Source of the DNA: Betaproteobacteria bacterium
GTDB taxonomy: Bacteria; Pseudomonadota; Gammaproteobacteria; Burkholderiales; SG8-39
NCBI GenBank assembly: GCA_016234705.1
Contig: JACRAS010000250.1
Location: forward strand, 16,536 to 80,535
DNA length: 64,000 nucleotides
Direction of reading: 5' to 3'
The notes under the pieces were generated by a model. That model saw only the letters and a program-made list of their open reading frames with translations. It had not been told where the DNA came from and did not search any database. This document shows positions 7,670 to 17,433 of the stretch, piece after piece; the stretch's first letter is position 1, and each line of letters opens with the position of its first letter. Both the position numbers and the translations under genes were made by a program.

Positions 7670-7699
7670 ATTATACCTGAAAGCCTACGCCGGATTAAA
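7670..7699 (-). promoter_or_regulatory. Predicted petABC promoter
   Basis: On the minus strand a perfect TATAAT (7670-7675) lies 47 bases before the petA ATG, with TTTAAT (7694-7699) 18 bases further upstream as a weak -35. The rest of the 314-base divergent gap (7623-7936) shows no further gene or clear site; the side facing the protease gene has only an AAGGA ribosome-binding site before ATG 7937. Confidence 0.5.
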
Positions 7700-7936
7700 G
7701 TTTTTTGAGATAACATAATGAAATATATGCATAAAATAGCCGCCGTTGAATGCGGGTCCCGATCCGACGCGGCGTGCCCCGCCCTTCCACCGGCCGCCTA
7801 TTTGGGCAATAATCCCGAAATCGGGAGACTTCCAACAAGCCGTCCACCTAACGGTTCAGTTTCCAGTTTCGCGCGCCGCATGGCGGCACGCATCGCATAA
7901 GCCTCATCTTCGAACGAGCTCAAGGACACGCACGCG

Positions 7937-9094
7937 ATGTACCGACTCTGGCTGACCTTCGCGCAAACTGCCACCATCTGCCTCGCCATCCTGTTCGTCG
8001 TCGCCACGCTCAAGCCGGAATGGCTGACGGGAAACCCCGCCACCCAAGTCGACGTGAACCAGGCACAACCTTCCTCCGCCGCCGGCGCCGGCGTCAAAAC
8101 TGCCTCCTACAGCGATGCCGTGCGCAAGGCAGTGCCTGCGGTGGTCAGCATTTTCACCAGCAAGGAAGTGAAGCGGCCGCGCAATCCCTTCCTGAACGAT
8201 CCCTTGTTTCGCCATTTCTTCGGCGAACGCTTCGAGGACGAGGCGCAACGCGCCTTCGGTCTGGGCTCGGGCGTTATCATCGGCCGCAGGGGTTACATTC
8301 TGACCAACCAACACGTGGTCGAGGCCGCGGACGAAATCGAAGTGGCGCTTGCCGACGGCAAGAAGTTTGCCGCCAAGGTCGTGGGCAGCGATCCGGAAAC
8401 CGACCTCGCCGTATTGAAGGTCGACGCGCAGAACCTGCCGGCCATTACGCTCGGTCAGGCGGAAAACCTCAGAGTCGGCGACGTGGTGCTCGCCATCGGC
8501 AACCCGCTCGGCGTCGGCCAAACGGTAACCATGGGTATCGTTTCGGCCCTGCACCGGACCGGACTTTCCATCAATACGTTCGAGAATTTCATCCAGACCG
8601 ACGCCGCGATCAATCAGGGAAATTCCGGCGGCGCGCTGATCGACTCATCCGGAAATCTGGTCGGCATCAACACCGCGATACTGTCGCAAACCGGCGGCTC
8701 CATCGGCATCGGCTTCGCCATACCGGTTTCCACCGCCAAGCAGGTGATGGAGCAGTTGATCGCGACCGGTGCGGTGACGCGCGGCTGGGTCGGCGTGGAG
8801 TTGCGGGAGATCACGGCGGACCTGGCCGAGTCGTTCAAACTGGGCGCCACCGCCGGCGTGCTCGTCGCCGGGGTGCAGCGCGGCAGCCCTGCCGACCGCG
8901 CCGGCATCAAACCCGGCGACATCGTGGTGAAGGTGGACGGCAAGCAAGTGGGGGACCCGGACTCGATGCGCAATCTGATCGTGGCGCTAGCCCCGGGCCA
9001 GCAGACCACGCTCAAACTGAAGCGCGGCCAGAACGAACTGGAGCTGCAGGTGCAGGTAGGCAAGCGGCCCGGCGTGAAACGGTTGCGCGAGTAA
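7937..9094 (+). CDS. HtrA/DegS-type periplasmic serine protease
   Basis: A 385-residue protease with a single N-terminal membrane anchor (residues about 7-24), a trypsin-like domain and one PDZ domain (about 275-375). The catalytic triad is His126 (NQHVV), Asp156 (TDLAVL) and Ser230 (QGNSGG). One PDZ plus a membrane anchor matches DegS/AlgW-type proteases, which sense misfolded envelope proteins, better than two-PDZ DegP. It is divergent from petABC and convergent with tatC, a common betaproteobacterial position. Confidence 0.92.
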   Translation: MYRLWLTFAQTATICLAILFVVATLKPEWLTGNPATQVDVNQAQPSSAAGAGVKTASYSDAVRKAVPAVVSIFTSKEVKRPRNPFLNDPLFRHFFGERFEDEAQRAFGLGSGVIIGRRGYILTNQHVVEAADEIEVALADGKKFAAKVVGSDPETDLAVLKVDAQNLPAITLGQAENLRVGDVVLAIGNPLGVGQTVTMGIVSALHRTGLSINTFENFIQTDAAINQGNSGGALIDSSGNLVGINTAILSQTGGSIGIGFAIPVSTAKQVMEQLIATGAVTRGWVGVELREITADLAESFKLGATAGVLVAGVQRGSPADRAGIKPGDIVVKVDGKQVGDPDSMRNLIVALAPGQQTTLKLKRGQNELELQVQVGKRPGVKRLRE

Positions 9095-9125
9095 AAACCC
9101 GAATCCGCTGTGCCGAGCTGCGCAA

Positions 9126-9956
9126 CTACTTGAGTTGCTTCTGCTCGGCTTCGGCCTGGTCTGCGCGACCCTCCATATCCGCCGCGCCGGGCACCACCTG
9201 GCCCGAGATGCCTTCTCTCTGCGTCACGCGCCTGCCGAAAAACCGCTCGATCAGTTGCGCCAGAAGAATCCCTAACTCGTACAGCAGGCACATTGGGATC
9301 GCCAACAGAAGCTGCGACACCACGTCCGGCGGCGTGACCACTGCCGCCACCACGAAAGCGCCGACGATCACATACGAGCGGATGTCCTTGAGCTTGGCCA
9401 CCGTGACCACGCCGGTGCGCACCAGCACTACCTCGATCAGCGGAATCTCGAAGGTCACGCCGAAAGCCACAAACATAGTGAGCACGAAACTGAGGTAAGC
9501 CTCGATGTCCGGCGCCGGCGTGATGCTCTTCGGGGCAAACTGAATGATGAAGCGGAAAACCCAGTTGAATACCACGAAATAGCAGTAGGCGACCCCGGAC
9601 AGGAACAGCACGGTGCTGCCGAACACCAGCGGCAGGGCGAAGCGCTTTTCATGTGTATAGAGACCCGGCGCGATGAAGGCCCAGGCCTGATACAGCACAT
9701 AAGGCAGCGCCAGCAGAAACGCCGCCATCAGACCGACTTTGAGCGGCACCAGGAAAGGCGTGATCACGCCGGTGGCGATCATGTGCGTGCCTTCGGGCAA
9801 GGTGCGCATCATCGGCAGCGCCAAGAAATCATAGATCTCGGCCAGCCCGGGCCAGAACCAGAGCAGCGCGAACACCCCCAATACGGCGTAAATCGACCGC
9901 AGCAGCCGGTCGCGCAACTCGACCAGATGGGAAATGAACGTTTCCTGCACGCTCAC
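9126..9956 (-). CDS. tatC: Sec-independent translocase subunit TatC
   Basis: A 276-residue inner-membrane protein with six predicted helices. It is the receptor that binds twin-arginine signal peptides together with TatB. The N-terminal ETFISHLVELRDRLLRS is the family signature, and the conserved Glu-containing periplasmic loop is present (FAPKSITPAPDIEAYLSF). The charged C-terminal tail after about residue 245 is longer than in E. coli. It starts 6 bases after tatB. Confidence 0.96.
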   Translation of the reverse strand: MSVQETFISHLVELRDRLLRSIYAVLGVFALLWFWPGLAEIYDFLALPMMRTLPEGTHMIATGVITPFLVPLKVGLMAAFLLALPYVLYQAWAFIAPGLYTHEKRFALPLVFGSTVLFLSGVAYCYFVVFNWVFRFIIQFAPKSITPAPDIEAYLSFVLTMFVAFGVTFEIPLIEVVLVRTGVVTVAKLKDIRSYVIVGAFVVAAVVTPPDVVSQLLLAIPMCLLYELGILLAQLIERFFGRRVTQREGISGQVVPGAADMEGRADQAEAEQKQLK

Positions 9957-9962
9957 TTGGGT

Positions 9963-10406
9963 TCAAGCCCTGGGCACGGCCGCCGAATCGGCCGCGGGCT
10001 TCGATTCCAGCCCCAGATCCATTTGCGCCGACGCGCTTGGGGTTTCAACGGCGACATCGGCCGGCGCAGCCGCCGTTCGTGTTTCCGCTTCCGTTCCGGC
10101 CTTGGCCTCCCCCGTGGCGGAAATACTTTGGTTCAGGGACTCCCCGGCGGCCTGGAGTTCCTCGCCGGCCTGGTTCACCGACTGCTCCACCGATTTTGCC
10201 GCGTCCTGGAATGTGGACCGGATGTTCTTCAGTTCGTCCAGATCCACTTCGCGCTGGATGTCGGCCTTCACGTCGTTGACATAGCGCTGCGCGCGGCCGA
10301 GCAGCGCCCCCAGCGTGCGCGCGACCCTGGGCAGACGCTCCGGACCGATCACGATCAGCGCCACCAGGGCAATGACTATCAGCTCGGAAAATCCGACGTC
10401 GAACAT
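9963..10406 (-). CDS. tatB: Sec-independent translocase subunit TatB
   Basis: A 147-residue protein with an N-terminal helix (MFDVGFSELIVIALVALIVI), the conserved Gly-Pro hinge (GPERLP) and an amphipathic helix (ARTLGALLGRAQRYVNDVKA), then an acidic low-complexity tail. TatB forms the signal-peptide recognition site with TatC. Order tatA-tatB-tatC on the minus strand. Confidence 0.95.
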   Translation of the reverse strand: MFDVGFSELIVIALVALIVIGPERLPRVARTLGALLGRAQRYVNDVKADIQREVDLDELKNIRSTFQDAAKSVEQSVNQAGEELQAAGESLNQSISATGEAKAGTEAETRTAAAPADVAVETPSASAQMDLGLESKPAADSAAVPRA

Positions 10407-10479
10407 TTCAGTGGGCAGGGGGCCGGAAGAAAGACGGAGGGAGCGGGGCAGGCCGCCCCCGCCCTAGTTAAAACGCAAT

Positions 10480-10713
10480 TTACGCGCTCTTGGACTTCTC
10501 TTTGATTTCGCCCTCGATGATGTTGCCGTCCATCTTTTGCGAATTGCCGGCGGCGTCTGCGGGCTTGTCAGAGCCACCTTCTTTCATTCCGTCCTTGAAC
10601 CCCCGCACCGCACCGCCTAAGTCGGCGCCGATGTTACGCAGCTTCTTCGTGCCGAATACGAGCATGACTATGACCAGAACGATCAGCCAGTGCCAAATAC
10701 TGAATGAACCCAT
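10480..10713 (-). CDS. tatA: Sec-independent translocase subunit TatA
   Basis: A 77-residue protein with one N-terminal helix ([17 protein letters not shown]), the FGTKKL hinge and an amphipathic helix ([17 protein letters not shown]). It oligomerises to form the Tat pore. A GAGGAG ribosome-binding site precedes the ATG. Its gap to hinT (104 bases) shows no convincing gene. Confidence 0.95.
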   Translation of the reverse strand: MGSFSIWHWLIVLVIVMLVFGTKKLRNIGADLGGAVRGFKDGMKEGGSDKPADAAGNSQKMDGNIIEGEIKEKSKSA

Positions 10714-10817
10714 GGCTTTACTCCTCTAAGGAATGACCCGACGAGAGGCCCCGTCCCCTCGTATCTCCTCCAACCCGAGGAAGCGCCGCCAAGATGGACC
10801 ACCTTGGCCGAGCTTGC

Positions 10818-11165
10818 CTAACGTTTTATCATCGCCGGCAGACGTTCCTTGCCGCCGATGATGTGGATATGCAAATGATACACCTCTTGGCGGCCGACGC
10901 GCCCGGTGTTGATGACGGTGCGCCAACCGTCGCCGCAGCCTTGCGCTATGGCCAGTTTCGACGCCAGCGCCAGCATCTTGCCGAGCAGCAGTTGATGGCC
11001 GAGGTCCACTTCCGCGAGCGAGGCGATGTGCGGCTTGGGGATAACCATGAAGTGCACCGGCGCCACCGGGCGGATGTCGTGAAAAGCAAGGATATCCTCG
11101 TCTTCGTAAACCTTGTTGCACGGGATCTTGCCGGCGATGATGTTGCAGAAAATGCAGTCTTCCAA
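10818..11165 (-). CDS. hinT: HIT-family nucleotide phosphoramidase
   Basis: A 115-residue protein with the histidine triad HLHIHIIGG and the N-terminal Zn-like CIFCNIIAGKIP. HinT enzymes hydrolyse adenosine phosphoramidates and acyl-AMPs in the cytoplasm. It sits between hisE and tatA, its usual place at the end of the histidine cluster in betaproteobacteria, and may be transcribed with it. Confidence 0.95.
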   Translation of the reverse strand: MEDCIFCNIIAGKIPCNKVYEDEDILAFHDIRPVAPVHFMVIPKPHIASLAEVDLGHQLLLGKMLALASKLAIAQGCGDGWRTVINTGRVGRQEVYHLHIHIIGGKERLPAMIKR

Positions 11166-11175
11166 GGCACGCCCC

Positions 11176-11520
11176 TTACTTGCGCTCGGCCTCGACCCGG
11201 GGACTCGCGCCCCTGGCCGCCTTTTCGTCTATCCCCGAAATGCCCTCGCGGCGTTTTAGCTCATACAGCACGTCGCCGGGGCGCAGGCCGTAATGCGCCA
11301 GCATGATGAGGCAGTGAAACCACAGGTCGGCGGTCTCGCCGACGATGCGCAGCTTGTCCCCGTCCTTGGCGGCCATCACCGTTTCGGTCGCCTCCTCGCC
11401 GATCTTTTTCAGGATGGCGTCTTCGCCGCGCGAGAGCAGCCTTGAGACGTAGGAGGCATCTGCATCTCCGCCCTTGCGCGCCTCGACCGTGTCGGCCAGG
11501 CGTTCGAGTATGTCGCTCAT
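11176..11520 (-). CDS. hisE: Phosphoribosyl-ATP diphosphatase
   Basis: A 114-residue MazG-like pyrophosphatase that converts phosphoribosyl-ATP to phosphoribosyl-AMP, step 2 of histidine biosynthesis. The metal-binding core [15 protein letters not shown] and [17 protein letters not shown] are present. ATG 11520 gives the family start [16 protein letters not shown]. It is separate from hisI, as usual in betaproteobacteria. Confidence 0.95.
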   Translation of the reverse strand: MSDILERLADTVEARKGGDADASYVSRLLSRGEDAILKKIGEEATETVMAAKDGDKLRIVGETADLWFHCLIMLAHYGLRPGDVLYELKRREGISGIDEKAARGASPRVEAERK

Positions 11521-11539
11521 TTTTGCTTGTCCTTGAACA

Positions 11540-11614
11540 GGGGGGCTATGCCCCCCTTGTATATCCCCCACATCAGGGGAAGCTCTGACTAAACGATGCG
11601 CTTAGTCGGAGCTT
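11540..11614 (-). repeat. Two hairpins between hisI and hisE
   Basis: The first is a perfect GGGGGGC/GCCCCCC hairpin (11540-11556, 3-base loop). The second pairs 11580-11592 with 11602-11614 (13-bp arms, one mismatch, 9-base loop) and includes the hisI stop codon. Neither has a T-tract on the coding strand, so they look like RNA-processing or stability elements rather than terminators. Confidence 0.55.
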
Positions 11615-11997
11615 CCTTTGCGGTATATGTCCTTGGGATCTTTGATCACCGGGTCCGTGACGACCCAGCTTCCGTCCGCGTATTTCCGGAAAAAGCAGTT
11701 GTGCCGGCCGGTGTGGCAGGCGATGCCGCCGACCTGCTCGACGCTAAGCAATATTACGTCCTCATCGCAATCCAGGCGCAGCTCGCGCACCTTCTGCACG
11801 TGGCCCGACTCCTCGCCCTTGTGCCACAATTTCCGGCGCGAGCGCGACCAGTATACGGCTTCTCCGCCGGCAACCGTCTGCTCCAGCGCCGCTCGATTCA
11901 TCCAGGCGAACATCAGCACCTTGCCGGTCGCCGCCTCCTGGGCGATCACCGGCACGAGGCCGTTCGCGTCCCACTTCACTTTGTCGAGCCAGTCCAT
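11602..11997 (-). CDS. hisI: Phosphoribosyl-AMP cyclohydrolase
   Basis: A 131-residue zinc enzyme that opens the adenine ring of phosphoribosyl-AMP (step 3 of histidine biosynthesis). Metal-binding motifs DCDEDVILL and [10 protein letters not shown] are intact, and [17 protein letters not shown] is the family core. ATG 11997 (MDWLDKVKW) is chosen over one ten codons upstream because it matches the family N-terminus. Confidence 0.95.
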   Translation of the reverse strand: MDWLDKVKWDANGLVPVIAQEAATGKVLMFAWMNRAALEQTVAGGEAVYWSRSRRKLWHKGEESGHVQKVRELRLDCDEDVILLSVEQVGGIACHTGRHNCFFRKYADGSWVVTDPVIKDPKDIYRKGSSD

Positions 11998-12100
11998 ATC
12001 GGCTATCCAGTGTGAACCATGCAGCACATACGCTAAGCCGCGAAAAACCGGGCCGGCTCAGCCTCAACGGCTTTGCGCTTTTCGGTGCGCGCTCGACCCA

Positions 12101-12973
<873 letters not shown>

Positions 12974-13027
12974 GGTGTGAGAGATGGGGCGGGAGAAGCG
13001 AGGAGGGAGAAAAAACCGCCCCCCGGC

Positions 13028-13792
13028 TCAGCCTTCTCCCTTCTCCTTCTTCCCCTGTCCCAGCTTATCGGCCATCGCCTGCGCCTTCTTGAAGTCGACC
13101 GTGCCCTGGTAAATCGCGCGGCCGGTGATGACGCCGGTAATGCCTTCGGATTCGATTTTGCACAGGGCCTTGACGTCGTTGAGGTTGGTGAGCCCCCCGC
13201 TCGCGATCACCGGCACGATCAACTCGCGCGCCAACCTGATCGTGGCCTCGATGTTGACCCCGCTCAACATGCCGTCACGGCCGATGTCGGTATAAATTAC
13301 GGCTTCGACGCCATAGTCCTGAAATTTCCGCGCCAGGTCGATCACGTCGTGCCCGGTCATTTTCGACCAGCCCTCGACCGCAACCCTGCCGTCTTTGGCA
13401 TCCAGGCCGACGATGATATGTCCGGGGAACGCGGTGCAGGCGTCCTGCAGGAAACCGGGATTTTTCACCGCTGCCGTGCCGATGATGATGTAGCTGATGC
13501 CGTCGTCGAGATAGCGCTCGACGGTGTCCAGATCGCGGATGCCGCCGCCCAGTTGTATCGGGATTTTTCCGCCGACCGCGCTTACGATGCCTTTGATCAC
13601 GCCTTCGTTGCGCGGTTTGCCCGCAACCGCGCCGTTCAGATCAACCAGATGCAGCCTGCGCGCGCCCTGGCTCAGCCAATGCCCGGCCACCGCCGCCGGA
13701 TCGTCGGAGAACACGGTCTCCTTTTCCATATTGCCCTGTTCGAGGCGCACGGCACGCCCCTCCTTGATATCGATCGCGGGGATGATAAGCAT
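13028..13792 (-). CDS. hisA: ProFAR isomerase (phosphoribosylformimino-AICAR isomerase)
   Basis: A 254-residue barrel homologous to HisF, catalysing the Amadori rearrangement in step 4 of histidine biosynthesis. Catalytic residues are Asp8 (PAIDIKEG) and the Asp in [10 protein letters not shown]. The phosphate-binding motifs GGGIRD and ASGG are visible. It lies between hisH and hisF in the same orientation. Confidence 0.96.
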   Translation of the reverse strand: MLIIPAIDIKEGRAVRLEQGNMEKETVFSDDPAAVAGHWLSQGARRLHLVDLNGAVAGKPRNEGVIKGIVSAVGGKIPIQLGGGIRDLDTVERYLDDGISYIIIGTAAVKNPGFLQDACTAFPGHIIVGLDAKDGRVAVEGWSKMTGHDVIDLARKFQDYGVEAVIYTDIGRDGMLSGVNIEATIRLARELIVPVIASGGLTNLNDVKALCKIESEGITGVITGRAIYQGTVDFKKAQAMADKLGQGKKEKGEG

Positions 13793-13844
13793 GTGTCGTT
13801 CTGGCTATGAAGGAGAAGGAGAGCGGGCGCCTAGGCGTTCCAGG

Positions 13845-14486
13845 TCACGGTTTCCAGGTCACGAAATTGGCGAGCAGCGCAAGGCCGGCGGTCTGGCTTT
13901 TCTCGGGATGGAATTGCACGGCGAAAATATTATCCTGCGCCACCGCGCAGGTAAAGGGGAAAGCGTAGATGCTGTACCCGGCCACCAGTTCCGGTTTGCC
14001 CGCCTCGACGTAATAGCTGTGCACGAAATAATAGCGATTGGCGTCGGCGATGCCCCGCCACAGCGCGTGCGGTTCGGCTTGCATCACCTCGTTCCAACCC
14101 ATGTGCGGCACCTTGAGCTTGCCGCCCTCGGCATCTCTCATCGCCGCCGGCGGAAAACGCTTGACCTGCCCCGGAAAAACGCCCAGCCCGGGTGTATCGC
14201 CTTCTTCGCTGTGCTCGAACAGCATCTGCAAGCCGATGCAGATGCCGAGAAAGGGCTTGGAGCGCGCCGCCTCGAGCAGCACCGGACGCAAGCCCCTGCC
14301 ATCCATCTCGCGCATGCAGTCGGGCATCGCGCCCTGGCCCGGGAACACCACGCGCTCGGCCCGTCTCACGACCTCGGGATCGGAGGTGACCCGCACATCC
14401 GCATCCGCTGCGACGTGCTCCAGCGCCTTGGATACCGAACGCAGGTTGCCCATGCCGTAGTCAATGACTGCGATTGTATTGCTCAT
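13845..14486 (-). CDS. hisH: Imidazole glycerol phosphate synthase glutaminase subunit
   Basis: A 213-residue class I glutamine amidotransferase that supplies ammonia to HisF. The nucleophile is the Cys in FLGICIGLQMLF, and the His/Glu pair is in FHPEKSQ. The N-terminus IAVIDYGMGNLRSV is typical. Confidence 0.96.
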   Translation of the reverse strand: MSNTIAVIDYGMGNLRSVSKALEHVAADADVRVTSDPEVVRRAERVVFPGQGAMPDCMREMDGRGLRPVLLEAARSKPFLGICIGLQMLFEHSEEGDTPGLGVFPGQVKRFPPAAMRDAEGGKLKVPHMGWNEVMQAEPHALWRGIADANRYYFVHSYYVEAGKPELVAGYSIYAFPFTCAVAQDNIFAVQFHPEKSQTAGLALLANFVTWKP

Positions 14487-14553
14487 TGGTACGACAGTTC
14501 AAAAAAGCGTGAACCGCGATAAAAATACACCGGTGACCTTGCTCCAAAAGCTT

Positions 14554-15141
14554 CTAGAGAGAACCCTTGGTCGAAGGCACGACGCCCGCGGCGCGAGGAT
14601 CGGGCTCGATCGCCATGCGCAGCGCCCGGCCGAAAGCCTTGAACACGGTCTCGCACTGATGGTGCGCGTTATCACCGCGCAGATTGTCGATATGCAGCGT
14701 CACCTGGGCGTGGTTGACGAAGCCCTGGAAGAATTCGCGCACCAGGTCGACGTCGAACTCGCCGATCCAGGCGCGGCTGAACTTGAGCTGATAGACCAGG
14801 CCGGGGCGTCCGGAAAAATCGATCACCACCCTGGAGAGCGCCTCGTCCAGCGGCACATAGGCGTGGCCATAGCGGCGTATGCCGCGCTTGTCACCGACCG
14901 CTTCGGCCACGGCTCGCCCCAAGCTGATGCCGACGTCCTCCACCGTGTGGTGGGCGTCGATGTGCAAGTCACCCTTGGCCGCGATCTCCAGGTCGATCAT
15001 GCCGTGGCGCGCAACCTGGTCCAGCATGTGGTCGAGGAAGGGCAGGCCGGTGGCCAGTTTGGCCGAGCCGGCGCCATCCAGATCGAGGGACACGCTCACC
15101 TGGGTTTCCAGGGTATCGCGCTTAATCTTGGAGCAGCGCAT
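14554..15141 (-). CDS. hisB: Imidazoleglycerol-phosphate dehydratase
   Basis: A 195-residue monofunctional dehydratase with no N-terminal phosphatase domain. Metal-binding motifs [19 protein letters not shown] and the second pair around [12 protein letters not shown] / NAHHQCE are intact. The start [15 protein letters not shown] fits the family. Because a TA module and terminator lie upstream, it probably relies on the promoter at 15178-15205. Confidence 0.95.
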   Translation of the reverse strand: MRCSKIKRDTLETQVSVSLDLDGAGSAKLATGLPFLDHMLDQVARHGMIDLEIAAKGDLHIDAHHTVEDVGISLGRAVAEAVGDKRGIRRYGHAYVPLDEALSRVVIDFSGRPGLVYQLKFSRAWIGEFDVDLVREFFQGFVNHAQVTLHIDNLRGDNAHHQCETVFKAFGRALRMAIEPDPRAAGVVPSTKGSL

Positions 15142-15177
15142 AAATTATTAGCCGAAGGTGTAGCCGAGATACTCCGC

Positions 15178-15205
15178 ATTCTAACCCAGCACGACGGGAG
15201 AGCAA
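15178..15205 (-). promoter_or_regulatory. Predicted internal his promoter before hisB
   Basis: On the minus strand TTGCTC (15200-15205), a 16-base spacer and TAGAAT (15178-15183) lie just upstream of hisB, giving a predicted leader of about 30 bases. It sits downstream of the TA terminator and would restore transcription of hisBHAFIE. Confidence 0.5.
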
Positions 15206-15317
15206 AACGGCGCAGGGCAACGGTAGTGTCTCAGTTTGATTTGTATTTGTAACAGCGGCGGGATTCGAAATCAATTTCAAATCGGCGCGGATTATCCGGC
15301 CATAATCCACGCACGAA

Positions 15318-15340
15318 ACAAAAACCCGCCGAAGCGGGTT
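15318..15340 (-). terminator. Rho-independent terminator of the hisC-hisB intergenic TA module
   Basis: On the minus strand AACCCGC-TTCG-GCGGGTT forms a 7-bp stem with a very stable TTCG tetraloop, followed by TTTTG. It starts 17 bases after the antitoxin stop. It would also stop read-through from hisC into hisB. Confidence 0.85.
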
Positions 15341-15356
15341 AATAAGTTAGTTTAAG

Positions 15357-15848
15357 TTATGCGGCCTTCCTAGGTTTCCAACCTTGAATTGTTTTCTCGT
15401 AGAAGTTTTTCTCGCTCATAGGCGCATCAGTTTCTTCAAGGGATTTAGAAAGCTCCTGAAGGTCAAGTTTCCCACCAGCAGTTTGAATGAATAACGCACG
15501 CACTAGCAAATCAGCGGGGCCAGAGATTTCGCTCTCACCCTTCTCCCACCGCGCAACTTGCTGTGAACTAAGACCAAGAAATTTCCCCAGGTCGGATTGA
15601 GTTAGGTTCATTTGCTTACGCAAAAATCGCAACTCCCTTCCGGAAAGAACCTTCTTTTGGCTAGACAAATCACAACCAATCGCCATGTGCAATTGGTCAA
15701 GGTTCTTGATTGATAAACCCTCTCCGTACGGAGTTTTTTCAATCTCATATCCGCTAAGCAGATATACGTTGTCCAACCCGCAATCTGTATAGTGCAGCGG
15801 CGTTTTGTCCTTCTCTCCGTGGTGTCTCCACGCGGCCGGCTGTTTCAT
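15357..15848 (-). CDS. HTH-type antitoxin of a DUF4258-linked TA module
   Basis: A 163-residue protein. Residues 19-60 (HYTDCGLDNVYLLSGYE) form the N-terminal domain seen in MqsA/HigA-like antitoxins, and residues about 70-125 an XRE helix-turn-helix (FLRKQMNLTQSDLGKFLGL, SSQQVARWEKGESE). It is expected to bind the toxin and the palindrome at 16113-16127. A GGAGG site precedes the ATG inside the toxin gene. Base composition is visibly lower in GC than the his genes around it, a sign of transfer. Confidence 0.8.
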   Translation of the reverse strand: MKQPAAWRHHGEKDKTPLHYTDCGLDNVYLLSGYEIEKTPYGEGLSIKNLDQLHMAIGCDLSSQKKVLSGRELRFLRKQMNLTQSDLGKFLGLSSQQVARWEKGESEISGPADLLVRALFIQTAGGKLDLQELSKSLEETDAPMSEKNFYEKTIQGWKPRKAA

Positions 15849-16080
15849 TACAAGTTCTCCCTCCTTTAATTTTCAGAGCGATCTTGCACTTCCATTCATT
15901 GCGCTCTGTAAGTTCCGGCGCATCATCAACATAACCCTCTCGCAATACTCGAAAAACATCAATGTCTAATATCTCTCTCTCACTCATCCGCTCACGAGCA
16001 TGAGTTCCCAAAATCACGTTTTCGGTTTTTTGTGCAATCTCCCGAATACGCTTTTGGGCGATAGCGGCTGTCAATCTCAT
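15754..16080 (-). CDS. DUF4258-family putative toxin, altered C-terminus
   Basis: A 108-residue frame. Residues 1-75 match DUF4258 proteins (RIREIAQKTENVILGTHARE, RMSEREILDIDVFRVLREG, NEWKCKIALKIKGG). The last 30 residues (RTCNETAGRVETPRR...) overlap the antitoxin start in another frame and do not look like the family, whose C-terminus normally carries a short beta hairpin and KTVEW-like end; it seems truncated by deletion or frameshift. ATG 16080 is chosen because an upstream ATG at 16119 lies inside the promoter. Confidence 0.6.
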   Translation of the reverse strand: MRLTAAIAQKRIREIAQKTENVILGTHARERMSEREILDIDVFRVLREGYVDDAPELTERNEWKCKIALKIKGGRTCNETAGRVETPRREGQNAAALYRLRVGQRISA

Positions 16081-16112
16081 CGCCGCGACCTTTTTCTCAT
16101 CGTTGGACCTAC

Positions 16113-16146
16113 CTATCATAATGATAGTTCAATTACGACATGTCAA
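16113..16146 (-). promoter_or_regulatory. Promoter and operator of the DUF4258 TA module
   Basis: On the minus strand TTGACA (16141-16146), a 17-base spacer and CATTAT (16118-16123). A perfect 7-bp inverted repeat, CTATCATAATGATAG (16113-16127), overlaps the -10 box. The remaining 215 bases up to hisC (16147-16362) show no gene. Confidence 0.7.
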
Positions 16147-16362
16147 GAGATTTTCTTGAAAGGTAGCGTTTAACCGTATGTTTAGTAGGCATTTACCTAC
16201 CAAAATCGGGCTAATCCGCTAGTTTGGCGATCTCTTTGTTGGGGTCGCGTGGGCGTTTTGGTTTCGTTGCCATGCCTAATTCTAACTCTAACGCGACCGG
16301 CTAACCGCTGTCAGAACCCTTACATTCAAACTGTGACACTGCCAGGACAATATGTGTCTATT

Positions 16363-17424
16363 CTAGGTCAGAATGGCCCTCAGGACTCCGATCAGAGCCT
16401 CGCACTGCGCATCGGTCCCGACCGTGATGCGCAGGAACGGCGCGATTCGAGGCGGGTTTTTGAAATGCCGCACGATAATGCTGCGCTGGCGCAACTTGGC
16501 GGCAAGCTCAGCGCCGCCGAGCGCGCCATGCCGCGCAAAGACGAAATTGGCGGCTGAAGGCAGCACGTCGAAACCTAGCGATTCAAGATCGGCCACCAGC
16601 CGGGTTCGGGTGGCGACCACCTTGGCACAGGTTTCCTCGAAATAAGCGCGGTCCGCCATCGCGGCGGCTGCCCCGGCCACGGCGAAACGATCCAGTGGGT
16701 AGGAGTTGAAGCTGTCCTTTACACGAAGCAGCGCCTCGATCAGTTCCGCATGGCCGAGCGCATACCCCACGCGCAGCCCCGCCAGTGAGCGGGATTTCGA
16801 CAGGCTATGCACGACGAGGAGTTGCGGGTAACGCTCAACCAGCCCGACAGCCGACTCGGCGCCGAAATCCACGTAGGCCTCGTCGACCACCACCACCGAC
16901 CCCGCATTCGCGCGCAACAGGCGTTCGATCTCGGCGAGCGCAAGCGGCCGGCCGGTGGGCGCATTCGGATTGGGGAAAATGATGCCGCCATTCGGCGTCA
17001 AATAATCGTCAACGCGAATCTCGAACGACTCGGTCAGCGGCACCTGCTTGTATTCGATACCGTACAGGCCGCAATACACCGGATAGAAGCTATAGGTAAT
17101 ATCCGGAAACAACACCGGTTGTTCATGCTTTAGCAGCGCGAGGAAAGTGTGCGCCAGCACCTCGTCGGAACCGTTGCTGACGAACACCTGGGCAGGTTTC
17201 AGCTTATGCAAGGCCGCGATGGATTCCTTGAGGCTATCGCAGTTAGGGTCGGGATAGAGCCGCAACGTAACACCCCCCTCGGCGCGCAACGCCGCCAGCG
17301 CCCGCGGGCTCGGGCCGTAGGGGTTCTCGTTGGTGTTGAGCTTGACCAGCTTGGGCAGCTTGGGTTGTTCCCCCGGCACGTAGGGCGTCAATCCATCTAC
17401 AACTTTGCTCCAATAGCGGCTCAC
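16363..17424 (-). CDS. hisC: Histidinol-phosphate aminotransferase
   Basis: A 353-residue fold-type I PLP enzyme. The PLP lysine is in [16 protein letters not shown]; other core motifs are [31 protein letters not shown] and [10 protein letters not shown]. It transaminates imidazole-acetol phosphate with glutamate. It follows hisD by 9 bases; the next his gene, hisB, is displaced by 1.2 kb. Confidence 0.96.
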   Translation of the reverse strand: MSRYWSKVVDGLTPYVPGEQPKLPKLVKLNTNENPYGPSPRALAALRAEGGVTLRLYPDPNCDSLKESIAALHKLKPAQVFVSNGSDEVLAHTFLALLKHEQPVLFPDITYSFYPVYCGLYGIEYKQVPLTESFEIRVDDYLTPNGGIIFPNPNAPTGRPLALAEIERLLRANAGSVVVVDEAYVDFGAESAVGLVERYPQLLVVHSLSKSRSLAGLRVGYALGHAELIEALLRVKDSFNSYPLDRFAVAGAAAAMADRAYFEETCAKVVATRTRLVADLESLGFDVLPSAANFVFARHGALGGAELAAKLRQRSIIVRHFKNPPRIAPFLRITVGTDAQCEALIGVLRAILT

Positions 17425-17433
17425 CAGCGCACC

